From assembly GCF_010015445.1 (NCBI RefSeq), contig NC_053129.1, forward strand, positions 14,914,749 to 14,978,748: a stretch of 64,000 nucleotides of DNA, in the 5' to 3' direction. Each line of letters begins with the position of its first letter. Position 1 is the first letter of the stretch. A program made the position numbers and the translations under genes. The notes under the pieces were generated by a model. The model did no database searches. It saw nothing but the letters and a program-made list of their open reading frames with translations, and had not been told where the DNA came from. Below are positions 1 through 10,842 of this stretch, one piece after another. This DNA comes from Perca fluviatilis (taxonomy: Eukaryota; Chordata; Actinopteri; Perciformes; Percidae).

Positions 1-749
1 CGAGAAGTGTGACTTGCCCCCCTGTGATATTGTGGTGCAGATGGAAAGTGCGGTTTAAGTTATTCCTGGTATGGAAGTTGTTCAAGAATGATACTACAGA
101 GAGGAGAAAGTGCTTTCCCATTAATTTTAGGTGTAGATCACTGGCGGCTCCAGGGGCGGGTTTACAGGGCTTAAGCCCTGAATGTTTTCAGCAAAGCACA
201 GAATCTTTGACTGTTCATCACGCATTGCTTTTTTTTGGTACTCAACTCAGATCATAGCTGTGTCGGTACCAATGGGTTTTAAACAAAGTGTTGACGGACA
301 GAAAACAGAGAGCAGGCAGACCTGGTAAGGTCTATGCGGCGCTGCAGGTCTGTGTGTTTTCTGCACAAATGTGCCTATTCTTATGAATCATCATTGTTCT
401 TTCAATGAAAAGTGAAAGAATATGGAGGATACCTGACCTGATGATCTGACAACCCTCAGGTTATACTACGCATGGACAGCTATCTAAAGCACAGCACTGG
501 CAATAATGCCTGCGAGATGAATGACCGGCTGCAGTGGTGGTTGGTATTTATAGTTAAACTATTTAAACATCGCATGGTTCAATTTAAAATCTTCACTGGG
601 TTCAACTACCATCAGTCAGTCGATATTGAGTTTAAATTTAGTGTGAGGTATTAGTAAACTCATTTATATTGCTCAAATGTGTCATTTTGTTTCCAATATA
701 TTTTATTGTGAAGAGCTAGGTCCTCAAGCATGGCATCCAGATAAACAAT

Positions 750-780
750 CTTTTTTTCTTTCTTTTTTTTTTTTTTTTTT
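750..780. repeat. T-rich homopolymer tract
   Basis: About thirty bases, nearly all T, with two C interruptions. It could be the reverse-strand poly(A) tail of an old retroposon, but no body of such an element is recognisable beside it. Confidence 0.7.
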
Positions 781-1612
781 GTTAAAGCTTTTTTTAAAAC
801 AAACATATATCAAAGAACTAAAGAGTGAGCAATAGAACAAGAACAGAGTGGCCCTCATTAGGAGTGTTACCTTATGTCGCATGTAGCGTACGTTATATGC
901 TGGATTTGAATTGCTTTAGTCTTTCAGGTAGGAGATTAAGGGGTGTTTTTGTCAGCTCAGTTAGCCAGAATTTTAACATTAAGCACTTCTTTCTGCTTCC
1001 AAAATAGAAAATAGAAGCATTGTTGCTACCTGCAGTCTCCTCAGCCCTTCCGATATTCTGATATATAAATAATACTTTGTCAGGTTCTGCCCCCACCAAA
1101 CAAAACCGTTGAAAACAATCTAAATCAAATGTGTCACGTTGAAATATCACGAACACCGGCTCTCTTTTTTTTTAGAGGAACCAAAGTGTCAATAACATCT
1201 TAGCTTATACAAATGTTATCTTCCTGACATCTGTAAATTATGTAGCATTAATGCTTAAGATAAGCATTAATGCGTACATAGTTTGACTAACCCCACCCCA
1301 CTTGATCAGGAGTTATTGCTGTTTGGGTCTCTCTAACAAGGACATTATTTATAATGTGCTAACTTTGCCACAGCAAAGCCAAAAGATTTGAGTTGTGCAG
1401 TCAACAGATGGAAAGAGAGGACAGAATCTCAAGGGAAGTTTTAAAATGGATTATCACACACAGTGTAGCATATTACCTTCTGATTATTTTCTATACATTT
1501 TTGTGACATTTATTCAGAAAATCTATCACATGTATCAGATTTATAGTAACAAAACAAAATATATTTTGAAAATCTGAAAAGAAATTAGCAAAAACATATA
1601 GAAAACATTTTG

Positions 1613-1613
<1 letters not shown>

Positions 1614-1707
<94 letters not shown>
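1614..1707. repeat. (CA)n microsatellite, about 94 bp
   Basis: Uninterrupted alternating CA dinucleotides. The open frames reading poly-His-Thr or poly-Cys-Val across it are artefacts. Confidence 0.98.
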
Positions 1708-1710
<3 letters not shown>

Positions 1711-1975
1711 CATACTGTCTAATAAAAAAGATGTCCCTACCAAAGGTGAAAGCAAACCTATGCCCATGTCTTTAATTATGACAGAACACACTGAGAGTGC
1801 ACTACAGCCTTTGCAAAGAGCACCGCTTACGTTTCCCCATGTATGCCGTTAAAAGATGAAGAAACTCAACTCAATTAAAATGTGGAAATTTGGGGTAAGA
1901 AGAAAGACTCAGAACATGTTCTGAGAATTAATATTTAACTCCAATGAAAGGATGAGCTGTTAAGGCTGTATTCAC

Positions 1976-1976
<1 letters not shown>

Positions 1977-2017
<41 letters not shown>

Positions 2018-2045
2018 TTGTTTGTGTGTGGGTGTGTGTGTTTTG

Positions 2046-2081
<36 letters not shown>
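1977..2081. repeat. Compound (TG)n microsatellite
   Basis: Two long TG blocks separated by a short T-rich interruption at about 2015-2047. Together with the CA array 270 bp to the left, this puts two long alternating purine-pyrimidine tracts within 470 bp. Confidence 0.97.
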
Positions 2082-2083
<2 letters not shown>

Positions 2084-2409
2084 CCGAGGAGGTCGCATAC
2101 CCTTGTGTTTTTCCACCAACATTACAAAACCAGCCGTAGGACTACTGCCACCCCAGATAACCTCGCCGGCTTCCGAAACCACTCAGAATGAGTGTCATTG
2201 CCCCCCTGGTCCCATGCCACTACCAGAGGGGGACAAAGCTGACACATCCAAAGTCCAGGGAGACACAGCCGAGACCCGCTGCGCCAGGGGATCTGCGTGA
2301 GTCTCATAATGACTCGGTTTCAAAGGAGATCCTGCCTCTCCTGCGACACAGCCATGCAGGGCTTTTGATCTCCCACTCTCTTCTCCCCCCTCGCTCTGCT
2401 CTGGTTTCC

Positions 2410-2720
2410 AGAAAGTCTAATTAATAGGAAAGACAGAGATGATGAGTACGAAGTTGTCCCCCTGACAACAAGCGGAGATGAACGGTGTGCCTGAGCCTCT
2501 CGCTAATTGAAGAGGTCTCACCTTTTCAATTGAAATATAAAAATCAATATGCTCTTTTGCCTTGGCATCCAGAGGGGAAGTGTATGAGCTAATCGCCAAC
2601 GTCTATGAATCAAAAGGGGAATTATATTAGCATATATAATAAGCATATAGTTCTGTGCGGCGATAGTGCTGAATTTGTTTGTGTTATCAAGCAAATTGGA
2701 AACAACATTCGATAAATGTT
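2410..2720. promoter_or_regulatory. Candidate conserved non-coding element
   Basis: This segment is single-copy in appearance and not low-complexity. It contains several homeodomain-type cores (TAATTA, CTAATTG, CAATTGAA) and repeated TATATAATAAGCATATA-like AT-rich words, and it lacks transposon ends. Developmental genes such as MDGA2 often carry deeply conserved intronic enhancers, and this is the kind of sequence such elements show. No comparison could be made, so conservation is only a guess. Confidence 0.2.
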
Positions 2721-3449
2721 CGAAAGGTTAGGGTGTGCAAATCCTGCCCAGATTAATATGAGATGGAAAGGTGATGGTCAGGTCATTTGTAGCAGAGCTG
2801 ACATTTATACTTGCGTGGATCAAGTTAGTTGGTATTTTTGTTGAAACAAGTAGATGAAATCGTGTTTCTGCTTTTGTCTTACTTGTCTTAACACATCTTT
2901 TTTTCTATACCTACTTCTTGAATTTGAATGAGAACAGCAATAAGTAGAAGGCACAACAAGAACAAATAGACAGCCTATTTTCTTCAGAAAAAGATGGAAG
3001 CTTTTTAATTAGTTCAGATAACAACAGCAAATAAAAAGAGTTTGAGGAAAAACTCTTTCTCAGGTGCCGAGGACCCACTTTTCACTGTGGCCTGCTTCTG
3101 GCACGTTACGTTTCTGTTTTGGCAGATGTTTCGCCTGTTTTGTTTCTGCATTCTCATTAGACTCGGAAGCTTTCATTATCACCATGCAGGTGCACAATGC
3201 AACCTAAACCGTCAATAATTAAAGGATTAAACTTTTAAGCTGGTTTAGTGCAGAGGTACGTGGTGTGCCACTCAATGGCGCGAATACAGAATTAAAATAA
3301 AAGCTGCTGAAGGAGAGTGAAGAAAGGAGAAACAGACAGGAAGGGGAGACGGGCTACAAAATTAGCATCTTGTCCCACGATTCCCCCGTGTAGCTATTTT
3401 TGCCCGCGCTGTCAGTAAAGGGCGGACGAAAAGGTAGCGAGTTCCTAAC

Positions 3450-3589
3450 CTGTGGTCGAGGATGCCCCGTCACCAGACAGGTGAGCTCCAGGGTCTCTCC
3501 CTCTCGGATGGTGTAGACTCTCTCCGTGTGCCTCTCCTCCTCAACGTTACAGGCATGCCCTGAGTGTATGATGCGGACGGTCGGAGGTG
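3450..3589 (-). CDS. mdga2: mdga2 coding exon, start of first Ig domain
   Basis: On the minus strand a pyrimidine-rich tract ending CCACAG precedes an open 140-bp exon that ends CACAG followed by the donor GTTAGG. Entering in phase 1 (two bases complete a codon), it encodes 46 residues that begin PPTVRIIHSGHACNVEEER and end CLVTGHPRPQ, with VYTIREGETLEL between. This matches the mature N-terminus and first Ig strand region of vertebrate MDGA2 much better than MDGA1. MDGA proteins are GPI-anchored, with six Ig domains, one fibronectin III and one MAM domain. They bind neuroligins at the neuronal surface and block neurexin-neuroligin synapse formation. The first Ig cysteine is in LTCLVTG; its partner lies in the next exon, outside this window. 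The upstream signal-peptide exon was not located. The exon shows no damage. Identification as mdga2 is from recall of family sequence, not a search. Confidence 0.9.
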
Positions 3590-4414
3590 CTGTGGAGGAA
3601 AAAAAAGCACAAAGTGTCTTAGCATTCTGGTTATTTCAGAAGGAATGAGTAGTTCAGCATGTTGGGGCCACATCTGTACTGCACACAAGGGGGCCAGGGG
3701 TATTTGTACAAAAAACACATTGTGATTGACACATTTTACTTTTGTGGCATTCACTTTGGTTTAGCTTTTTAAACATTGCAAGTATATCAAATACAAAGTT
3801 GAGGGAAGCTACTTTGGAAAAATTATTCACTGCTTACGTTTATATTTTTATTTGAAGTAACTTGTGAGAGTATCACTTTCACAGACGTGGTACTGGTAGG
3901 CCTCGTGCTGCCGAGCGTGTTGTCAAAAAGTGATTCAAAATTGGTGTAAGAGGGGTTTTACGTCTCTTTTTTATTCTTCAGCAAATCTTACATGTTTTCT
4001 TTAGTAAGCGGGATTTGTTAGTGCTCAAGATGAACAAATGTTTCTTTTTTATTGACACTAACAATGATGAAACATTAAAAAAGCAACTCTTTTTACTGTA
4101 TTTATCTATGCATACGTATGTAAATTGGTAGCATAACTGAAAAATCATGCTACTAGTTTGCACTACAAAGTAATTTAAGCAGACTACATTACTATGCAAC
4201 CTGAGCATGCATCTTAAAAGGCATAATGCACATTTTAATAGATTGTTCTAATTGAAGAAAAAAAGTAAACTAATTAAATTCTAGATTAATTAACAGGTCT
4301 TTTAATACAATGACAACACATCTAAGTTAATGTTGAGATAAATGATAGTTGCCTGATGCTACTTCAGCAGTATTCTTATGATACGAGGTGTCAAAAGCCC
4401 ACAAATTGTTTTAT
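3590..4414. other. Intron flank of the mdga2 exon
   Basis: AT-rich non-coding sequence. It holds the splice acceptor tract just upstream of the exon and no other feature I can name. Confidence 0.5.
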
Positions 4415-4422
4415 ATTTCAAT

Positions 4423-5292
4423 TAGGGCTGTGAATCGATAAAAAAATTTAATCGAATTAATTACATACTCTGTGATTAATTAATCGAAATTAATCGCATA
4501 CATAATTAATGGTGCCTGAACCGATACTTTTTAAGAAAGTAAAAAAAGAAAAGAAAAAAGAAGGGTACTAAACAACAGTCGGTGACATTAAAGAAGGGCT
4601 TGTTTATTGCTAAGGCCATATGGTCAAAATTAAATGATTTGATAATAATCTATAACAATAACTTATTTCACTAGTAAATTGCTGTTGAACGACAAAAACA
4701 ACCACCAGATGGGAAAAGGACATTTACAATAACTTCAAATGCACCACGAGGCTGTAGTTTACCAGTTTCATTGAACGCACCGTCTGTGTTGTTTTTCCGA
4801 CGGCAGCTGCAGATTGTTAGCCTAGAAATCTAGACGCACCCTATTGGCAGCTGGCTTGTCAGGCTGGCAGATTGTTACATACCGGTGTTGAATCCTCTAC
4901 AGTAAAACAGTCAAACTTTACACCGTTTAGCGTTAGCTGTCAGCATTTTAACAGTGTTTAATCCAGCTACTAGCTAGCGGTAGGCTAACGTTAGCTGCTG
5001 TCGAGTATAGTGTTAACTAGCGTCACGTGCAGCGGTGTTTGTGTTGCCTGTATCGTCCGTTTCAGAGCATCAGAGAGAAGAGCAGACAAGAAGAAGAAGT
5101 AACAAGTAGCTAAATGTTCCAATCAATGATCCAGGCAGCACATTCTCGTCTCCCTCCTTCATTTTACAGTCGAATAGTGGCTAGAACGGCTCCGGGTCAA
5201 ACGTCAATATGGAATGGATTAATCTGCGTTATTTTTTTTAACGCGTTATCAGATTAATTAATCGAAATTAACGCGTTATTTTCACAGCCCTA
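4423..5292. mobile_element. Non-autonomous hAT-type transposon, 870 bp
   Basis: The termini are inverted: TAGGGCTGTGAA on the left and TTCACAGCCCTA on the right. A perfect 8-bp direct repeat, ATTTCAAT, flanks them at 4415-4422 and 5293-5300. Eight-base target duplications with a T/CAGGG terminus are the hallmark of hAT elements. The subterminal regions are rich in TTAATCGAAATTAA-like words, also typical of fish hAT MITEs. No transposase reading frame remains. The interior hosts a second, 47-bp insertion at 4820-4866. Confidence 0.9.
4820..4866 (-). mobile_element. 47-bp miniature of the 16.3-kb RecQ-bearing element
   Basis: The inserted segment is flanked by a perfect 11-bp direct repeat, GCAGATTGTTA, at 4809-4819 and 4867-4877. 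Read on the minus strand, it consists of AGCCTGACAAGCCAG joined directly to TAGGGTGCGTCTAGATTTC and its neighbours. These are the two end segments of the 524-bp element at 16295-16818, with the whole middle missing. It sits inside the hAT element at 4423-5292 and is therefore younger than it. Confidence 0.75.
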
Positions 5293-5300
5293 ATTTCAAT

Positions 5301-7085
5301 TATTTCTGTTTTAAGTCAATATTTCACATTGTGACCCTCTACAGTACAGTATCTGCAGTCCTTTACTGATGCACCTTGGCCCCAGTCACACTATCTAAAT
5401 TACAGTTTGGAGAAAAGAGATTCAGTAGCCATGGCAACATGCGGTTACCAATCAGTATCACTCCACTTGGATTCAAAGTGACACTCAGTTTGCATCTTAA
5501 CCAAATTACTCAGTGTAAGTAGCAATCATTCAAATGCAGTGTCAAGTAGATGGCCAACTGTGTACAAACTGATGGTAGGCTGCAAAACAAGTAATTTCTC
5601 TTATTCTGTCTGATTATCCTCCTCACTTATTCACTTTGGGAAAATATCTGAATAAAATTACAACTCGGTGTAATTACATGCCAGAAGGGTTTCATTACAA
5701 AACCTTGCACATGTAAACACAGTATGAAAAAGAAAATGAGCTCAAATGAATCAGTCATGACTCAACGCATTATCATTTTGTAAGTAAATGTCTTAAGGTC
5801 TAATCTAAAGAAAATTCAATTTTAACTGAGAATATTCTCAACTGTCATTCGACCATAAGGAGAGTGGGCGTCCATACTTAAATTGGTGGATCGGAACAGG
5901 ACTCATTATTTAACACATCATTTCTTAATGTAATACAATTAGGGATATAAAAATGCCAGAAACTGCGATGTGTATGTGTGTCTATGTGCAAATTAAACTC
6001 ACTATTCAGCAGCACAGGCATACTGCAGTAAAAGTTCATGGCAGAACAACTCTACTCAACTACCCACAGCTGTCTGTCCACAGCTGCAGTTACTGCACTG
6101 GTGTTTCTCTCCACCATTAGCTGACCCTTGTGAGTCAGTAAGGACATTTCAATCCGTCCACAACCCGACGCAGAAGGGAGGAACGTGTCATCTTAGGTAA
6201 ACCGCCCCAAAACGCTCAGTTCCACTGAGCTGTAAAAGCGCAGTTGCATGTAACCGACCCCTGACAATATTAGCATCTGTTAAGCATTTATTCCTCTCCA
6301 ACTTACATGATTAGTGAAGAGGTTTGGGATGAGATGATTTAAAGAGCGGATACGGGATATGATTAGGAGAAGGACTACAAATTAGTGAAAAAGAAGAAAA
6401 AAAAAAGAAATCGAGGCAGAAATCACAAGGAGTTACAGACTGTAGTGTGCCTTTCATGTTGGAGGAGCAGCTTCCTGTGAGGGCCTCTCTCGGCAGACTC
6501 AGCCCCGGCAGCAGATTCCGTTCTACCTCTATCAAGGCTGCGATGCTAATGAGCGTGGCGACACTCCTCCCTAACGCTGCATTGGGAGTCTCAGCCAGAG
6601 TGTATCCTTAGCCACGCGGTAACCACTTGTCCCTCCCTGTTACCAACCATGCTGTTTGTCTCATTCAGCATGTTAGCTTAATGCCCCGTCATGCTTATCC
6701 TGCCCGTCTAAATACTACGCAGATTGATGAACACACTGATACGGATGCTAACTGGCTACTCATAAAGCCGTGTTGGACCTGTCTTGCTCTAACCCCTCGT
6801 CGTCGTCCTATCTCCGTTTGTGGATGAATACACTAGCGGTGAACTCCACAGGGGGGGGGATAAGGGCTTGAGAAATAGGCTCAGTGTAAGGGAGCTTCAC
6901 GCAAGGCTGCCACTTGAAACAAAAAAGGGCTCGGAAACAAGGCCCAAGGGCACTCGCCGAACAAAGTACTAATGCCATTTACTCCAATGAGCCAGTATCT
7001 CTGCAGCATACCATCAGTCCTGGAGGTAAGTAGGGAAACACCCGTAATTAATGATCTTCAACTGCTAAAGCAGCTACTGCAACGG

Positions 7086-7136
<51 letters not shown>

Positions 7137-7605
7137 CCCTTTTGCAGACAACACTAAGCTCACAGCGACAAAAGCAAATAACCCTCTCTTTAAGCATGCA
7201 TAATGAGCGCCATAATGTTCTCACATATCCTTGTATAGCTAAGACCTCAGCTCAGATCACTTGGCCCAAAGCATAAAACTAAAATAACTGTCTTACTACA
7301 TAATTTCCTGTTTGTTTAGTTTTCATGAAAGCCACTTGATACTGACAGTAACTACTCATATAATCAGAACAGAAATGTCATTAATGCACTGGGACTTAGG
7401 GTTGCACAAAGTGCAAGTCAACGCGCTGACAGGTTTAAGAGAAAAGATGTCCATGGGTGATAAACAAAGCTTTGGACACATAGCAGGCCAGACACAGCTG
7501 GGTAAAAACCTTAACATCATAACTTTATCCCATACAAGTTCATTATGGGGATAAGGATTCTGTTTTATATACTGGAAACGTTGTGGTGTAATGGAAATGT
7601 CTTTG
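5301..7605. other. Non-coding, no gene recognised
   Basis: Ordinary AT-rich sequence with a few short open frames that have no domain, splice context or codon bias to support them. It includes the CA array at 7087-7133. Confidence 0.5.
7087..7133. repeat. (CA)n microsatellite
   Basis: About 47 bp of uninterrupted CA. Confidence 0.97.
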
Positions 7606-8130
7606 AAAGGTCCGATGACATGGTGCTCTTTGGATGCTTTTAGATAGGCCTTAGTGGTCCCCTAATACTGTATCTGAAGTCTCTTTCCCGAAATTCAGCC
7701 TGGGTGCAGAATTACAGCCACTAGAGCCAGTCCTACAATGAGCTTTGCTCAGAATGTGCCATTTCTGTGTCTGTACTTATTGAGGAGGAGAGAGGGGGGG
7801 GGCAAGGTGGAGAGTGGGGGTGTGGCCTTGACCAACTGCCACTTTTCTCATTTGAAAGCCATGATGTCTCTCTCTCATGGGTTGGCCAAATTCTCTGGGC
7901 GGCAAAGCAGAGAAAGGGGAGGTAACCGCGCTTGTTATGACCTCATAAGGAGCAAGATTCCAGATCGGCCCATCTGAGCTTTCATTTTCTCAAAGGCAGA
8001 GCAGGATACCCAGGGCTCGGTTTACACCTATCACCATTTCAAGCCAATTGGGGACCATAGGCAGGCTGGGGGAACTCATATTAATGTTTAAAAACCTCAT
8101 AAAGTGAAATTTTCATGCCATGGGACCTTT
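7606..8130. mobile_element. TTAA/AGG-type MITE, copy A
   Basis: It begins AAAGGTCCGATGACATGG and ends CATGCCATGGGACCTTT, an imperfect inverted repeat. It is collinear over its whole length with the copy at 62847-63377. That copy shares the internal purine-rich stretch with a run of eight or nine G, the phrase encoding a GGGTGTGGCCTTGACC stretch, and the closing segment. The right end is followed by TTAA, as in the related elements listed below. The open frame at 7738-7977 is internal to the repeat and recurs in the second copy, so it is not a gene. Confidence 0.85.
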
Positions 8131-9416
8131 AATTGTTGAGTCTGTTTGTTGGTCAATAAGAAAGTACAGTCCAGTAGGCCTTGGTTAACCCGTTGACAGA
8201 AGAATCAACATTTATAGATTTGCCACATATGTGCAGTTTTACTTCACAGACAGTGGTATACTCCAAACTGGATTTCAAACAAATCCTTCCTCCAGGAAAT
8301 TTTCAGATCTTTGACACATAAAAGTAGACACCAAATGCTCTGCTACAAGTAAACATCCTGTTTTTGTGATTATACTTAAAAGGTAACCTGTGGAGTTGTC
8401 TTGTTTACATTCAGTGTTTTCTCACCAAAACCCCAACCAAAAATCCATGAGGCATTTCCTTTCTCATTTTGTATTATTTAAAATTGTACAATGTTTACAT
8501 CCATGTTTGCTTGCTGGCAGTTTTCTTCTTCACCGCCTTTGTTGGCGCATTGCTAAGTTTTTTGGCGCATTACCGTCACCAAATTCCAATCAGGAAAATT
8601 GCTTGAAAATGACGGCACAATGTGAATAGTGTGCTTGTGCGTCTTTATGCGCATACACAATACAGACAAAGCCCACACGTCAGAACTCCCATAGCCCCGC
8701 TAGTGGTCAAATACTCCACAGGGTGTCTTTAAGCAAAAGCACACAGGTTTTATAAGCTAATGTACTTTAAGTATCCACAGTAGGAGGGCACAGTAGTTCA
8801 GCCCTAAGCAGTGTGCTAAAACTACTGTTTGGGTCATCACGGACATCCTACAACATTCTATAAAGAGTTACAGGTACATGTTAAAGGCCAATAAATCAAT
8901 AATCACCTTTTCTAAATCACATTCTTCTACTCCCCCTATCCCTCCAGGGCAAACGTTCAAGATGTCAAACGAGTGAGTGACCAAGTATGTTGAGTAGCAG
9001 AGCAGAGGCCATTTGGGAGCAATGAGTTGAAATATTCTGCTGGTGGCACATTTGGATGTTAATTAGACACTTTTTCTCATCTTGTTTTTTTTTTTTTTTG
9101 CCAGTTGGGCAATTGGCATTGGCATAACAAGCACATCTGCCACTCACCCTGATGTGAGAAGTGCAAAACAGTGCAAGAGCGCAGGGAAAAATCAATGCTA
9201 AATATTGAGTGGATGTTCACAGTCAAACTAATGCAGAGTTATTCTGAAATCACTTGTTTATTTGCTCTACAAGCACTTGTGATTAAACGGTGTTGTTACA
9301 AATGCCGAGCAAATGTTGTCACGAACCTGTGGGTTAAGATATGAAATTTGCATAAATGTGCATCTCCGGCTGTAGTGTCACTCCCCCGCACTACGTTTCC
9401 CACCCAACCATCTGCA

Positions 9417-9464
9417 AGTGCACACACTATGCACGTGCACGCGCACACACATGCACACACATGC

Positions 9465-9535
<71 letters not shown>
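9417..9535. repeat. (CA)n microsatellite with variant repeats
   Basis: The first 50 bp carry GCAC and ATGC interruptions; from about 9469 the array is pure CA. Confidence 0.97.
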
Positions 9536-9536
<1 letters not shown>

Positions 9537-9769
9537 CTTCCTGATAAGTGGAGGAGCTGCAGGCTAGGAGCAGGAGTCTCAAATGTGCCTCTCTTTTTTA
9601 TGTCATTATCTCATTTCCATAACAGTGACATCATTTCACCCTCTACAGAAACACACAACTGGGAAAGGAAAGGTATAGGGGAGGAGAACAAGAGACTGCC
9701 TCAGTCTGCCAATTCAATTGTGCATGTTAGACTGTTAGTTTAGTGCTCTTTCTTTATCTGTAGTCTGTG

Positions 9770-9771
<2 letters not shown>

Positions 9772-9823
<52 letters not shown>
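9772..9823. repeat. (TG)n microsatellite
   Basis: About 52 bp of pure TG followed by degenerate GTGCACGCGGACGTG-like sequence. Confidence 0.97.
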
Positions 9824-9824
<1 letters not shown>

Positions 9825-10537
9825 ACGCGGACGTGTGTGCGTGTGTTGAATAAGCAGCTCCCACTGGAGAGACTAGCCTTCCTTGGCCTCAGTTGGGGAA
9901 GATGGCTTTATCCACTAACGCCAATGGAGATTAAATTGGATTTGGCTAAAAGCAGCCTTGTCACCACGATTGTGGAGTGCCTGGGTGGCAGAGGGGGTTC
10001 TTGGCAATGGTAGAGACTCTAAATTTGACAAACAAATGAATGTTGAGGAAAAAACTCCAACAGCTGGGGCTCGTTGTCGCTGTGGGCTAAATGTCCTCAG
10101 ACCAACCCCTCAGGACCACTAACCATTTCCTGCTAGTTTTCTGGCTCCGTAGTCTCCTTCTTGGAATGGGAGAGCCAGATATTGAGAAAAAGGGGAAAGT
10201 AAGAAACAGAAAGAGAAAACCATATGCAATATGCATGTACCGTAACAGTTTTAAAAAATAATAGTTTTTTGTTATCGCACTAAAGTCATTATCGATTCGG
10301 CTCTAAGACTACTGAAAATAAACTTCTAGTTGGTCATAAAGGGACTGTGGGGGAGAAGTCAATTTCAGCTGTATGATAAAACTGCACAATGCCAACATAA
10401 AAAAAGCTTAGTGATAACACAAAACAAGTTCAGCATTATTAAGCTGCTCAAACAATGACAACAGTCATATTAGATGGTGCCAAGATTATTTTGAGAGTTT
10501 TGAAAAAATATTGCTCACCCAACGCCGATTGTTAATT

Positions 10538-10842
10538 AAAGGTGTAGTAGGTAAGACTTATAAAACTAACTTTCTGTGATATTTGCTGAAACTGCCCCTA
10601 TGTTCTAGTAGAACTACATGAAGCAGGTCATTTAAATTGAATCTGGTTCCTCTTGCACCACCTACAGCCTGTCTAACTGCGTGTCACTGCTCATGCACAC
10701 ACATTAATTCTCCCTTGTTTGGGGAGGGGCTTAGGAGACTGTCATGAGCTTTAGCAGAACGGGGAGAGGGACTGAGAAGTTGTCGATGTTCACATTTTTT
10801 GGCTAAGTCCTGGATCTTCACAATCCTACCTACAGTACCTTT
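10538..10842. mobile_element. TTAA/AGG-type MITE, about 305 bp
   Basis: The left end reads TTAA followed by AGGTGTAGTAGGTAAG. The right end reads CCTACCTACAGTACCT followed by TTGA, an inverted match with a one-base change in the presumed TTAA target. The interior around 10603-10640 shares about 35 bp with the RecQ-bearing element at 16.6 kb. No coding capacity. Confidence 0.75.

Larger units (their letters stand above)
1..3449. other. Non-coding stretch left of the mdga2 exon
   Basis: No exon of a recognisable gene is seen here. The following mdga2 exon, which should encode the Ig1 segment containing the conserved RWTKTAGS motif, was looked for on the minus strand and not found, so it lies beyond the left edge. 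The stretch holds a T-rich run, two long dinucleotide arrays and a TAATTA-rich segment near 2.4-2.7 kb. The open frames around 1.5-2.3 kb only read through the CA/TG arrays. Confidence 0.6.
8131..10537. other. Non-coding with two large dinucleotide arrays
   Basis: No exon is recognised. The stretch contains the CA array at 9417-9535 and the TG array at 9772-9823, only about 240 bp apart and in opposite sense. Confidence 0.5.

Noticed and set aside
1614..2081. Regularly spaced repeats suggesting a CRISPR-like array
   Set aside because: They are simple dinucleotide arrays without distinct repeats and spacers, in a vertebrate genome.
3470..3754. 94-codon minus-strand frame overlapping the mdga2 exon
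   Set aside because: It is in a different frame from the exon and runs through the splice acceptor into intron; the mdga2 frame is the supported one.
7738..7977. 79-codon plus-strand frame
   Set aside because: It lies inside the MITE at 7606-8130 and recurs in the copy at 62.9-63.2 kb.
9348..9743. His-Thr and Cys-Val rich open frames over dinucleotide arrays (also near 1.6, 2.0, 12.6, 22.2, 49.7, 52.8 and 60.5 kb)
   Set aside because: They exist because CA/TG repeats contain no stop codons in any frame.
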